Shown here piece after piece: positions 14,062 through 22,559 of a stretch of 64,000 nucleotides of DNA. The first letter of the stretch is position 1. Each line of letters opens with the position of its first letter. This stretch comes from Pseudalkalibacillus hwajinpoensis (GTDB taxonomy: Bacteria > Bacillota > Bacilli > Bacillales > Guptibacillaceae), in contig NZ_CP156674.1 in NCBI RefSeq assembly GCF_039851965.1, forward strand, positions 372,001 to 436,000, written 5' to 3'. The position numbers and the translations under genes were made by a program. The notes under the pieces are model-generated. The model did no database searches. It had not been told where the DNA came from and worked only from the letters and a program-made list of their open reading frames with translations.

Positions 14062-15327
14062 TTAAACGGTTATTAAACCTTTTGTTAACAAATCATCCAC
14101 TGCTGTAAGGATGCTGATTTTCACATGTTCGTACGTTAATCCCCCCTGAACATAAGCAACGTACGGTGGCCTTAAGGGGCCATCAGCAGATAGTTCGAGA
14201 CTTGCTCCCTGAATAAATGTTCCCGCAGCCATAATCACATCATCTTTATATCCCGGCATATAAGCAGGTTCAGGACGAACGTGTGCATTGACAGGTGACG
14301 CGGATTGAATTGCCTGACAGAATGCAATCATTCGCTCTCTGTCATTAAATTGAACAGATTGGATTAGGTCGGTCCGTTTACTATCCCATTCAGGCGTTGT
14401 GTTGAAGCCTGCTGCTTCTAAAAGTGCTGAGCTGTAAACAGCCCCCTTCACAGCTTGACCGACTGTGTGCGGAGCAAGGAAGATGCCCTGGAACATCTCC
14501 TGAAGTGAATATAGGGACGCACCGACTTCTCTTCCAATCCCGGGAGAGGTAAGGCGATAGCCGCAAAGCTCGATTAAATCGTCCCTACCAACTAGATAAC
14601 CACCGGTTTTAACGATGCCAGCTCCTGGGTTTTTAATAAGTGAGCCAGCGATTAAATCCGCCCCGACGTGGCACGGCTCCTGCTCCTCAACAAATTCACC
14701 GTAGCAGTTATCGACGAATACGATGACATCTTCCTTAATCGATTTAACAAATAAGATCATTTCTTCTATCTCATTAATTGTAAAGGATGGGCGGTTCGCA
14801 TACCCTTTCGAGCGCTGGATGCCGATCACTTTCGTTTTATCCGTCATGGCTTTACGTACGGCGTCAAAATCAATCGCACCATCAGCTAGAGGAATATCTC
14901 TGTAGCCAATTTGAAAGTCTTTTAAAGACCCATTACCACTACCTCGTTTACCAACAATTTCTTCAAGCGTGTCATAAGGCGCACCTGTTATATAAAGGAG
15001 CTCATCGAACGGACGGAGCACGCCGAATAAAGCTGTCGCGATCGCATGTGTACCGGAAACAATTTGCGGTCTTACAAGCCCCGCTTCCCCGCCGAATACA
15101 TTCGCAAAAAGCTTTTCAAGCGTATCCCTTCCATCATCATCATAGCCGTATCCTGTTGAAGGTGTGAAATGGAAATCACTGATTCTATTTTGATGAAAGG
15201 CCTGCAGAACGCGATATTGATTCGCTTCAACAATTTCATCAATAGCACGATGAACCGGCTGGATTTTTTCTTCAACAGTGATCGATAATTTATTCAGTTC
15301 GTCTTGATGCGTAAAATGATTAAACAT
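14062..15327 (-). CDS. ynbB: PLP-dependent aminotransferase-fold protein YnbB
   Basis: A 421-residue cytoplasmic protein of the YnbB family, sometimes called methionine gamma-lyase-like or aluminium-resistance protein. It has the fold of Cys/Met-metabolism PLP enzymes: the cofactor-binding SGTHAIATALFGVLRPFD, FVDNCYGEF with the PLP-contacting Asp, and the probable PLP lysine in GSLIKNPGAGIVKTGGY. The true reaction is not established. It starts 12 bases after the hflX stop and is co-transcribed with hflX and perhaps spoVK, as in B. subtilis. Confidence 0.88.
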   Translation of the reverse strand: MFNHFTHQDELNKLSITVEEKIQPVHRAIDEIVEANQYRVLQAFHQNRISDFHFTPSTGYGYDDDGRDTLEKLFANVFGGEAGLVRPQIVSGTHAIATALFGVLRPFDELLYITGAPYDTLEEIVGKRGSGNGSLKDFQIGYRDIPLADGAIDFDAVRKAMTDKTKVIGIQRSKGYANRPSFTINEIEEMILFVKSIKEDVIVFVDNCYGEFVEEQEPCHVGADLIAGSLIKNPGAGIVKTGGYLVGRDDLIELCGYRLTSPGIGREVGASLYSLQEMFQGIFLAPHTVGQAVKGAVYSSALLEAAGFNTTPEWDSKRTDLIQSVQFNDRERMIAFCQAIQSASPVNAHVRPEPAYMPGYKDDVIMAAGTFIQGASLELSADGPLRPPYVAYVQGGLTYEHVKISILTAVDDLLTKGLITV

Positions 15328-15339
15328 AGTTGTCTACTC

Positions 15340-16602
15340 CTAGTCGTTGTTCCACTCGTTCACGATTCGTTCGTAAAGATGTTTCGGGGCGTAGCCTTTA
15401 CATCTGTAGTGGTCTTTCTCTTCATCCCATGTGCGGTCGATAAGAACCGTGTTTCGCTGCAAATACGCAAGCTTGTCTCCCTGATCAGCATGGATCGCGA
15501 TCGAGAAGTACTCCATCTGCTTTAGAACCTCTCCCTGCAATCGCTCATTCAGTCGCTTTAAATCAGCCTGTTTCAAGGCAGAAATATGGATCTGTTCATT
15601 GACGCTGCTTTGAACAGAGGGATCTGCTCGGTCGATTTTGTTAAATACTGTTAGAACCGGAATATGTGAAGCTTTTAAATCCTTCAGCAGCTTAAGAACA
15701 ATTTCCTCATGACGCTCTCGATCAGGATGAGACGCATCGATCACGTGTAAAATTAGATCTGCTTCCGTCGCTTCTTCAAGTGTTGATTTAAATGATGCTA
15801 CAAGTGTCGTCGGAAGGTCTTGGATGAAGCCAACTGTATCCGTCAACAGGACATTGTAGCCGTTCGGAAGCTTCAGCTGCCTTGTCATTGGATCAAGGGT
15901 TGCAAACAGCTTGTCTTCTTCATAGGAGTTCGCATTTGTTAAGCGATTAAAAATCGTTGATTTGCCCGCATTCGTATAACCGACAAGGGCAACCTGAAGC
16001 GCTTCGTTTCGCTTACGTCTCGCACGGTATTGTTCACGGTGCTTCACTGTATGATCAAGCTGTTTCTTTAAGTCGGTGACGCGGTTACGAATGTAGCGGC
16101 GATCCGTTTCAAGCTTGGTTTCACCCGGTCCTCTTGTTCCAATACCGCCACCAAGCCTTGATAAGGACGTTCCCTGTCCTGCAAGGCGTGGCAGCATATA
16201 TTGAAGCTGAGCAAGCTCAACCTGAAGCATGCCTTCTCTTGATCTCGCTCTCTGTGCAAAAATGTCCAGAATAAGCTGCGTGCGATCAATGACTCTCGCA
16301 TCAAGCACTTCTGAGAGATTGCGAAGCTGACTTGGTGAAAGCTCACTATTAAAGATGACAATGCCAGCTTCCTTCTCTTCAATTAGCTCTGCTAGTTCTT
16401 CCACTTTACCTTTTCCTATATACGTAGCAGAATGGATGCGCTCTCGCTTTTGTGAGAGTGATCCTTCAACAACGCCGCCCGCCGTTTCTGTTAAAGCCGC
16501 AAGCTCGCTCATCGAATAAGCAAACTGCTCATCGGTTTGGTTTTGAAGCTGAGTTCCGATCAAAATGGCCGGTTCAGCTGCCTCAATACGTTCTTTATTC
16601 AA
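15340..16602 (-). CDS. hflX: Ribosome-associated GTPase HflX
   Basis: HflX splits stalled or damaged ribosomes, and in several bacteria acts under heat or antibiotic stress. The 420-residue protein has the N-terminal HflX domain, a central basic coiled coil (TKLETDRRYIRNRVTDLKKQ), and the G domain with Walker A GYTNAGKST, DTVGF and NKID. The start is taken as TTG 16602, eight bases after GCAGGGA; a TTG at 16626 would add eight residues without a Shine-Dalgarno. It lies between spoVK and ynbB, its usual place in Bacillus. Confidence 0.93.
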   Translation of the reverse strand: MNKERIEAAEPAILIGTQLQNQTDEQFAYSMSELAALTETAGGVVEGSLSQKRERIHSATYIGKGKVEELAELIEEKEAGIVIFNSELSPSQLRNLSEVLDARVIDRTQLILDIFAQRARSREGMLQVELAQLQYMLPRLAGQGTSLSRLGGGIGTRGPGETKLETDRRYIRNRVTDLKKQLDHTVKHREQYRARRKRNEALQVALVGYTNAGKSTIFNRLTNANSYEEDKLFATLDPMTRQLKLPNGYNVLLTDTVGFIQDLPTTLVASFKSTLEEATEADLILHVIDASHPDRERHEEIVLKLLKDLKASHIPVLTVFNKIDRADPSVQSSVNEQIHISALKQADLKRLNERLQGEVLKQMEYFSIAIHADQGDKLAYLQRNTVLIDRTWDEEKDHYRCKGYAPKHLYERIVNEWNND

Positions 16603-16657
16603 AAGTTCGTTCCCTGCCTTTATCAATCAGTCTGATCTAATCATACCAGAATGGCTT

Positions 16658-17581
16658 TTAATCTTCTATAGGGATGTCTTCAGGTAATAAAAGCTCAAGG
16701 GCTGACCGATCAATTACATCCGCCTGGAGAAGTCTAACGGCTTGTTTACGGATCGCCTTCTCAATAATATTACGAACAAAGCGCCCGTTACTAAAAGCAG
16801 CCGTTTCCTGTTCGCGCTTTTTAATAAAACTTTGTTTCAACTTCCACTCGGTTTCTTTTGAGAAACGGTATTGACGTTCTGCAGCCATCTTTTTCGCAAT
16901 TTCAAGCAGCTGTTCATTTGAATAATCCGGAAAATCAATCACAAGCGGAAAACGGGATGGCAGACCTGGGTTTAGCGACAGAAAATACTCCATTTCCTCT
17001 GAGTAGCCGGCTAGAATCAAAATGAAATCTTTATGGTAATCCTCCATCGCCTTCACGAGCGTATCAATCGCTTCTTTCCCAAAGTCTTTCTCACCGCCGC
17101 GTGCAAGTGAGTAGGCTTCATCAATAAAAAGAATGCCGCCTTTTGCTTTTTTTACAAGCTCTCTCGTCTTTTGAGCGGTATGGCCAATGTACTCACCGAC
17201 AAGATCGGCCCGCTCTACTTCGATCAAATGCCCTTTCGAGAGCACATTCATTTCAAGAAAAAGGGTGCCAAGCAGGCGAGCGACCGTCGTCTTTCCTGTC
17301 CCTGGATTGCCTTTAAACATCATGTGAAGCGCCTGGGTATTCTGCTTTAGACCGTTTTCCTCTCGGCATTTATTCACATAAAGCCACGCGTATACTTCTT
17401 TTAATAAGTATTTCATTTCTTTTAATCCAATTAACTGCTCCATCTCCTGCTGAATGCGTTCGAGCGGAATATGTTTTTTGGCGGCTTCGCTGAGGGCCTC
17501 GTCCGCGGCTTCCTGTTTTCCTTCAGTTTGACGCAGCACAATATTGATCTGGCTTTTACGCTGTGTTACGGAATGCTGCAA
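16658..17581 (-). CDS. spoVK: Stage V sporulation protein K (AAA+ ATPase)
   Basis: A 307-residue CbxX/CfxQ-type AAA+ ATPase needed for spore maturation in the mother cell. It contains Walker A GNPGTGKTT, Walker B ILFIDEAYSL, a sensor region LILAGYSEEM and the arginine finger region NPGLPSRFP. The start is TTG 17581, six bases after GAGGTG; the in-frame GTG within that Shine-Dalgarno is unlikely. Upstream GTCACGG and CGTATAAT, 14 bases apart, weakly resemble a sigma-E promoter, and TATAAT with a TTGTCA 19 bases earlier gives a poor sigma-A alternative. It heads the spoVK-hflX-ynbB series. Confidence 0.92.
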   Translation of the reverse strand: MQHSVTQRKSQINIVLRQTEGKQEAADEALSEAAKKHIPLERIQQEMEQLIGLKEMKYLLKEVYAWLYVNKCREENGLKQNTQALHMMFKGNPGTGKTTVARLLGTLFLEMNVLSKGHLIEVERADLVGEYIGHTAQKTRELVKKAKGGILFIDEAYSLARGGEKDFGKEAIDTLVKAMEDYHKDFILILAGYSEEMEYFLSLNPGLPSRFPLVIDFPDYSNEQLLEIAKKMAAERQYRFSKETEWKLKQSFIKKREQETAAFSNGRFVRNIIEKAIRKQAVRLLQADVIDRSALELLLPEDIPIED

Positions 17582-17652
17582 GCTGCTCACCTCGCTTTAT
17601 TCTGACACGATATTATACGCAGACAGTTGCAAACCGTGACAAACGCCCAAAA

Positions 17653-17679
17653 GAAAAACACTCCTTTAAGAGTGTTTAA
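17653..17679 (-). terminator. Terminator after the small gene at 17.7 kb
   Basis: On the minus strand AAACACTC, a six-base loop and GAGTGTTT are followed by TTCTTTT. It begins inside the stop codon of the upstream gene. Confidence 0.8.
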
Positions 17680-18032
17680 CTAATGACCATCCGATCTACT
17701 AAGGCATCCGGTATCGTTACTTTCTGTTCTCCGCGCTTCTTCTGATAAGCCCTATAGTGATGAAGCAATTCCCCTTTTTCAGTCACATCCAATTCGAGCA
17801 AATGCCCATCCGACCGTTCAAGTATTCGGATGAATACCTCTCCTTCTTGAAGCGTATAGTGATTAAAACGAACGTGTAAATGGCTGGTTTCTTTCTTTTG
17901 CACTCCTGGCAACTCTTTAAAGATACTACTAAAACGCTGCTGGGGCACAACATGCTTTCCCTTTCCAGAAGCCTTTGTGACACTGACTAACTGTTCTGCT
18001 TTACTCATTACTTTTTCTACAATTTTATTCAT
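17676..18032 (-). CDS. Small protein of unknown function
   Basis: A 118-residue, basic, probably cytoplasmic protein that I do not recognise. It begins with an amphipathic helix (MNKIVEKVMSKAEQLVSVTK), followed by a Lys/Gly-rich stretch and a beta-rich half (HLHVRFNHYTLQEGEVFIRI, ELDVTEKGELLHHYRAY). There is no signal peptide or membrane segment. ATG 18032 follows GGAGG by six bases, so it looks genuinely translated; an earlier in-frame ATG at 18077 lies inside ydjO. It starts 13 bases after ydjO and shares that gene's promoter and the downstream terminator. Co-expression with a cold-inducible zinc-ribbon protein is the only functional hint. Confidence 0.7.
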   Translation of the reverse strand: MNKIVEKVMSKAEQLVSVTKASGKGKHVVPQQRFSSIFKELPGVQKKETSHLHVRFNHYTLQEGEVFIRILERSDGHLLELDVTEKGELLHHYRAYQKKRGEQKVTIPDALVDRMVIS

Positions 18033-18045
18033 AATATTCCTCCAT

Positions 18046-18231
18046 TTATTTGATTTCTGGGAGGTTTCGTACTTCACTCATCATTTCTGCACCACACAAC
18101 GGGCATGCCGGGGTGTCAGAGAAAGAATAGTCTGCCCGCATCCATCCTGCACAATCTCCACTCGAACAAGACCAGACGTCAGTATCTACTTCTGGTATTG
18201 GTTCTTGCTGCTGTTTTGAGAAAAAAGCCAT
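18046..18231 (-). CDS. ydjO: Cold-inducible zinc-ribbon protein YdjO
   Basis: A 61-residue protein with four cysteines in two pairs: WSCSSGDCAGWMR and SDTPACPLCGAEM. This is the YdjO family pattern, annotated in Bacillus as cold-inducible. The cysteines should bind one zinc ion. The gene is divergent from the tyrosine recombinase-like gene, with a 126-base spacer, and is followed by the unknown 118-residue gene. Confidence 0.85.
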   Translation of the reverse strand: MAFFSKQQQEPIPEVDTDVWSCSSGDCAGWMRADYSFSDTPACPLCGAEMMSEVRNLPEIK

Positions 18232-18357
18232 TTTAACCGCTCCTTTTCTATTTGGTTACCATTAGTATTTCCAAAAAAACCAAAAACATGTAACCCGACA
18301 TCCCGGGCGACCAATCCCAAGTTTTGTTATAATGGGGTAAATAGAGGAGGTAATAAG

Positions 18358-19338
18358 ATGGAGCTCTTCGAACAGCCGCTTCCTGACTTCCTGGAAGAAT
18401 ACCTTCACTCGCTCGAACGTAAGGGGCGCAGGAATTCAACGATTCGGCGTTACCGCTATGACCTTGTCGATTTTTCAATGTGGTTGCGCACATTTCACCA
18501 ATCAATCGATTTCACAAGCTTTAGCCAGTTGACGCCCAGTCAGCTCCAGGAATACATTCGCTTCCTGCATATTGAGCGTCACTATTCCGAGCGCACACTC
18601 AAGCGCATTATGACTGTCCTAAATCAAGTATATCGTTATTATATGTCGTTGAATCGAACAAAGAACAATCCAATGAAAGAAGTTGTACTTCCAACCACTG
18701 GTGATTCCGGGTACGTTGATACTGACTTTCTCCTTGAGGAAGAATGTGAGCAGCTTTTGAAAACGGTCGTCTCTTTAGACGACTTAACTGAAAACCAGCT
18801 AAGAGCAAGGGATCTTCTGATCGATCGTAACCTTATCATTGCTCATCTGTTTATGTCGTATGGCCTAACGCTACAAGAATTATGCGGGCTTTCCATGAAA
18901 GACGTTTCTTTCGAACAAAATGAACTTATCGCTAAATCCGCTTATGGAATTAGGACGGTTCTCCTTGAGCCGGATCACAAGAAAATTCTATTTTCTTATT
19001 ATAAAACAGTACCTGCACCTGTAAGACCACGATTAAATAGTGATGACCCTCTTTTCGTTGCATTCGACTTCCAGCGCCAGACGTACCGCTGGAGTTATGA
19101 GGTGGATCGCCCAAAACGATTATCGGAAATCGCTGTTCAAAAAATGATCCGTCTCGAAGTACAGCGCGCCGGCTTACGTAAAGGTATATCAGCGCAGCAT
19201 ATGAGACGAACATGTGTAATAAAAGCGATTAAAAACGATCGATCGATTGATCAACTTCGTACTCAATTTGGTATGAAATCAGACTTAACGTTGAAACGAT
19301 ACTTTGATTACACCGAAAAACAGGCTTTTACTTCGTAA
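18358..19338 (+). CDS. Catalytically degenerate tyrosine recombinase-like protein
   Basis: A 326-residue protein with the two-domain layout of XerC/D recombinases: an N-terminal SAM-like DNA-binding domain (SLERKGRRNSTIRRYRYDLVDF, residues 18-39) and a C-terminal catalytic-type domain. The active site is mostly lost: the first Arg of the GLRxxEL box is Thr171 (YGLTLQEL), the HxLRH box reads QHMRR (Gln280, Arg283, Arg284), and the GH position is Gly305-Met306; only Arg283 and the presumed nucleophile Tyr315 (KRYFDYT) remain. Strand exchange is therefore unlikely. The reading frame is intact, with AGAGGAGG before ATG 18358 and a TATAAT -10 box at 18328-18333, so it may be a domesticated DNA-binding protein. 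It converges on hfq. Confidence 0.85.
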   Translation: MELFEQPLPDFLEEYLHSLERKGRRNSTIRRYRYDLVDFSMWLRTFHQSIDFTSFSQLTPSQLQEYIRFLHIERHYSERTLKRIMTVLNQVYRYYMSLNRTKNNPMKEVVLPTTGDSGYVDTDFLLEEECEQLLKTVVSLDDLTENQLRARDLLIDRNLIIAHLFMSYGLTLQELCGLSMKDVSFEQNELIAKSAYGIRTVLLEPDHKKILFSYYKTVPAPVRPRLNSDDPLFVAFDFQRQTYRWSYEVDRPKRLSEIAVQKMIRLEVQRAGLRKGISAQHMRRTCVIKAIKNDRSIDQLRTQFGMKSDLTLKRYFDYTEKQAFTS

Positions 19339-19361
19339 TTGACATTTTAAGAAAATGAAAA

Positions 19362-19396
19362 AGCCCCTCGTCCTGCTTCAGTCAGAACGGGGGACT
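19362..19396. terminator. Terminator between hfq and the recombinase-like gene
   Basis: A 14-pair hairpin with one mismatch (minus strand: AGTCCCCCGTTCTG and CAGGACGAGGGGCT) is followed by TTTTTC. It ends the mutS-mutL-miaA-hfq operon and may also serve the convergent gene. Confidence 0.75.
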
Positions 19397-19402
19397 AATG
19401 TT

Positions 19403-19636
19403 TTACTTGTCAGATTCGAAATTTATTTCAACTGATCGCTGTGGAGCGAAAGTAGAAATCGCGTGTTTGTAAATCAACTGCTGTTTACCATCGGACTCAA
19501 GGATAATCGTGAAATTATCAAATCCTTTAATCGTCCCTTTAAGCTGGAATCCATTTAACAGATAGACCGTTACAAAAACGGTTTCTTTCCTCAATTGATT
19601 TAAAAATTGATCCTGGATGTTAATTTGCTGCTTCAT
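19403..19636 (-). CDS. hfq: RNA chaperone Hfq
   Basis: A 77-residue Sm-like protein that forms hexamers and binds small regulatory RNAs and mRNA. It shows the Sm1 region VFVTVYLLNGFQLKGTIKGFD and the Sm2 motif YKHAIST. Length and sequence agree with Firmicute Hfq. It follows miaA by 46 bases, the usual miaA-hfq arrangement, and is the last gene of its operon. Confidence 0.97.
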   Translation of the reverse strand: MKQQINIQDQFLNQLRKETVFVTVYLLNGFQLKGTIKGFDNFTIILESDGKQQLIYKHAISTFAPQRSVEINFESDK

Positions 19637-19682
19637 TGTCAGTCCTCCTCTTTTTCTCTAAAGGCATTCAATAACTATATTT

Positions 19683-20636
19683 CTAGTTTTCTGCTAACTT
19701 TCCTGCAACAACCTGTAAGATTTTTTGGATTTTTTCTGCACGATCAGTTGTCATGTCAAACCAATCGATCTCCATTTGATGGCGAAACCAGGTTAATTGA
19801 CGTTTGGCATACCTTCTGGAGTTCAGTTTCAACTCGTTCACAGCATCCTCAAACGAAACACGGTTTTCGATTAAGCGATAGATTTCTTTATAGCCGATCG
19901 CCTGAACGGATTGGCATTCCTGTACACCCGCTGCATACAAACGCTGCGCTTCCTCAAGCAAGCCGTCCTCCATCATCAGATCGACCCTTTTGTTAATCCT
20001 GTTGTAAAGTGCCTCACGATCCATTGTAAGACCGATGTTTACGAGATTGTAAGGTGAGTGCTCAGGAAGGGCGTCTTTCGAAGCTGACAAAGGTTCCCCT
20101 GTCACATAGTACACTTCTAACGCTCGAATTACTCTTCTCACATTATTTGGATGGATGACATGGTAACTTTTTGGATCGATGGTTTCAAGTCGATGATGAA
20201 ACTGAACAGGACCTTCTTCTTCTGCGATCTCCTCGAGCTTCTGACGATACTCAGGATCTTCCTTCGCTTCTGAGAAAGCATATTGATGCGTGACTGACTT
20301 CACATAGAGGCCAGTGCCACCTGCAATAATCGGCACTTTACCTCTTCTATTGATATCAGTAATGAGGTCAGTGGCTAACGTTTGAAATTCAGCTGCTGAA
20401 AATCTTTCCATCGGATCTTTGATGTTGATGAGATAGTGAGGAATCCCCTCCATCTCATCTCCGGTTACCTTTGCAGTCCCGATATCCATGCCTCGATAAA
20501 TTTGCATTGAGTCACCGCTAATAATCTCACCATTTAGCGCTTTCGCAAGCTCAATACTCGTCTTTGTTTTTCCTACTGCGGTTGGACCGAGAACAGTGAC
20601 AAGTTTCTGTGTCGGTTCTTTCATCATTTCACTCAC
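19683..20636 (-). CDS. miaA: tRNA dimethylallyltransferase MiaA
   Basis: Adds the isopentenyl group to A37 of tRNAs reading UNN codons; MiaB, also encoded in this window, then adds the methylthio group. The 317-residue protein has the P-loop GPTAVGKTKTS, SGDSMQIYRGMDIGTAK, and the QAIGYKE and RRYAKRQLTWFRHQ boxes of the family. The start is GTG 20636 (AAGGA six bases upstream) or possibly the ATG three codons later. It lies 33 bases after mutL in the mutS-mutL-miaA-hfq operon. Confidence 0.96.
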   Translation of the reverse strand: MSEMMKEPTQKLVTVLGPTAVGKTKTSIELAKALNGEIISGDSMQIYRGMDIGTAKVTGDEMEGIPHYLINIKDPMERFSAAEFQTLATDLITDINRRGKVPIIAGGTGLYVKSVTHQYAFSEAKEDPEYRQKLEEIAEEEGPVQFHHRLETIDPKSYHVIHPNNVRRVIRALEVYYVTGEPLSASKDALPEHSPYNLVNIGLTMDREALYNRINKRVDLMMEDGLLEEAQRLYAAGVQECQSVQAIGYKEIYRLIENRVSFEDAVNELKLNSRRYAKRQLTWFRHQMEIDWFDMTTDRAEKIQKILQVVAGKLAEN

Positions 20637-20669
20637 GTACTTTCCTTCAATCTTTTCTCATTTTGCTCG

Positions 20670-22538
20670 TTACATGACCCTCTTAAACATTTTCTCCATC
20701 TCATAAGTGGAATAGTGGATAATAATCGGTCTTCCATGCGGGCATGTGTAAGGATCAATCGACTTTCGCAGAGTTTCAAGAAGTGTAAACACTTCATCAT
20801 CGCGCAAATGACGATTGGCTTTAATCGATTTTTTACATGACATCATAATCGCAGCTTCTTCACGAAGTTTCTTAACGTCAATTGTGCGGCTATCAACTAC
20901 TTCCTGAATCAGTTCCTCGATCGTTGTCTGTTCAGCCCCTTTTGGGAACCATACAGGATGAGCGCTAACCATGTAGCTATTGCGCCCAAATGATTCAAGA
21001 AACACCCCAACCTTCGCGAGATCCTCGATCCGATTATCAATGATTGCCGATTCTGACGTATTGTATTCTAGTGTAAATGGAACCAACAGTTCCTGCACTT
21101 CAGGATCAACTTCACCTACTTTTTCTCGGTAAAATTCATATTTAATTCGCTCCTGTGCAGCATGCTGATCAATGATATAAAGCCCATTCTCGTTTTGTGC
21201 GAGAATATACGTGCCATGCATCTGACCGATAGGATAAAGAGGCGGAATCCGCATCTCATCCTCTTTCGTTTCCTTCACATAGTCCATTGCCATCTCAAGC
21301 TCATCTCTCTGCTTCCGATCGGGAACAGCCGGTTCATACTGCTCTGTTTTCAACTCTTCCTTCACACTAAATGGTTCCTCCGTGAAAGTCTTGTTAAACG
21401 ACGGCATATGACCGTGATCCGAGGCTGGATCAGGTTTCACACGAATTGGTTCCTGTACGCTCTCTTCCTTTTTCACTGCGTGCTGAAAACGGAAAGAAGA
21501 TTGCTCGCTTCCAGGTTCTTTTTGCTTCAGCAAGCTTTGTTCAGGAATAAGTTCAATTTTCTTAAATATCCCCTTGATCGCATTCTCGATAGCAAGCGCA
21601 AGATCCTGTTCTTTACTAATGCGGGCTTCAAGCTTAGAAGGGTGGACGTTTACATCAATAAGCGTCGGATTCATTCTAATATGCAGCACGACAATCGGAT
21701 AGCGGCCAATTGGTAACAGCGTATGGTAGCCCTGCTGAATCCCCTTCGTAAGCGTGTAGTTTTTGATATAACGCCCATTTATGACTAATGAAATGTATTG
21801 TCGAGACGCACGGGTTAACTCCGGCTTTGCTACATATCCTGTCACATTAAAATCAATTGTTTCTGTGCTTAATGGAAGCATTTTTCTCGCTGTGTTATAG
21901 CCGTAAATTGCTGCAATCACCTGGAGAAGATCACCATTCCCGGTTGTAGAAAGCAGCTTTTTCCCATTATGGTAAAAACGAAACGCGATGTCTGGATGCG
22001 CCATCGCCTGCCGGTTGATGACGTCCGCAACATTTGCCAGTTCCGTATGGACCGTTTTCATATGCTTTAAACGCGCCGGGGTGTTATAGAAAAGTCCGGT
22101 TATTGTCATTTCAGTCCCTCTACGACTATCCGTTGCTTTAAATTCGGCGACTTTCCCCGCTTCAATTCTTACGTAAGTTCCTGCCGCTTCCCCTGTTGAC
22201 GTTTTAAGCTCCAGATGGGAAACAGCGGCGATACTTGGAAGGGCTTCACCACGAAACCCGAGCGTTTCAATCTGAAACAGGTCCCGTTCATTTCTAATCT
22301 TACTCGTCGCATGACGGAAGAAAGCGAGCTTGCAGTCTTCCTCATCCATTCCTGTCCCATTATCAACAATGCGAATGCTGGAAAGACCGCCTTCATCTAT
22401 TTCAACCGTAATTTCACTGCTCTCTGCATCAATCGCATTCTCGACCAGTTCCTTTACGACTGAGGCCGGCCGTTCAACCACTTCACCGGCGGCTATTTTA
22501 TTCGAAAGCTGATCATCAAGTTGTACGATCTTTCCCAT
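20670..22538 (-). CDS. mutL: DNA mismatch repair endonuclease MutL
   Basis: Matchmaker and nicking enzyme of methyl-independent mismatch repair. The 622-residue protein has a GHKL ATPase domain (KELVENAIDAES, RGTEMTITGLFYNTPAR), a variable acidic linker and a C-terminal endonuclease domain with the motif DQHAAQERIKYE, plus a zinc-site SCKKSIKAN and CPHGRP. ATG 22538 follows AGGTG by six bases; the in-frame GTG within the Shine-Dalgarno is rejected. It starts 21 bases after mutS. Confidence 0.97.
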   Translation of the reverse strand: MGKIVQLDDQLSNKIAAGEVVERPASVVKELVENAIDAESSEITVEIDEGGLSSIRIVDNGTGMDEEDCKLAFFRHATSKIRNERDLFQIETLGFRGEALPSIAAVSHLELKTSTGEAAGTYVRIEAGKVAEFKATDSRRGTEMTITGLFYNTPARLKHMKTVHTELANVADVINRQAMAHPDIAFRFYHNGKKLLSTTGNGDLLQVIAAIYGYNTARKMLPLSTETIDFNVTGYVAKPELTRASRQYISLVINGRYIKNYTLTKGIQQGYHTLLPIGRYPIVVLHIRMNPTLIDVNVHPSKLEARISKEQDLALAIENAIKGIFKKIELIPEQSLLKQKEPGSEQSSFRFQHAVKKEESVQEPIRVKPDPASDHGHMPSFNKTFTEEPFSVKEELKTEQYEPAVPDRKQRDELEMAMDYVKETKEDEMRIPPLYPIGQMHGTYILAQNENGLYIIDQHAAQERIKYEFYREKVGEVDPEVQELLVPFTLEYNTSESAIIDNRIEDLAKVGVFLESFGRNSYMVSAHPVWFPKGAEQTTIEELIQEVVDSRTIDVKKLREEAAIMMSCKKSIKANRHLRDDEVFTLLETLRKSIDPYTCPHGRPIIIHYSTYEMEKMFKRVM

Positions 22539-22559
22539 TTGTTTCACCTGTCTTTCTTC

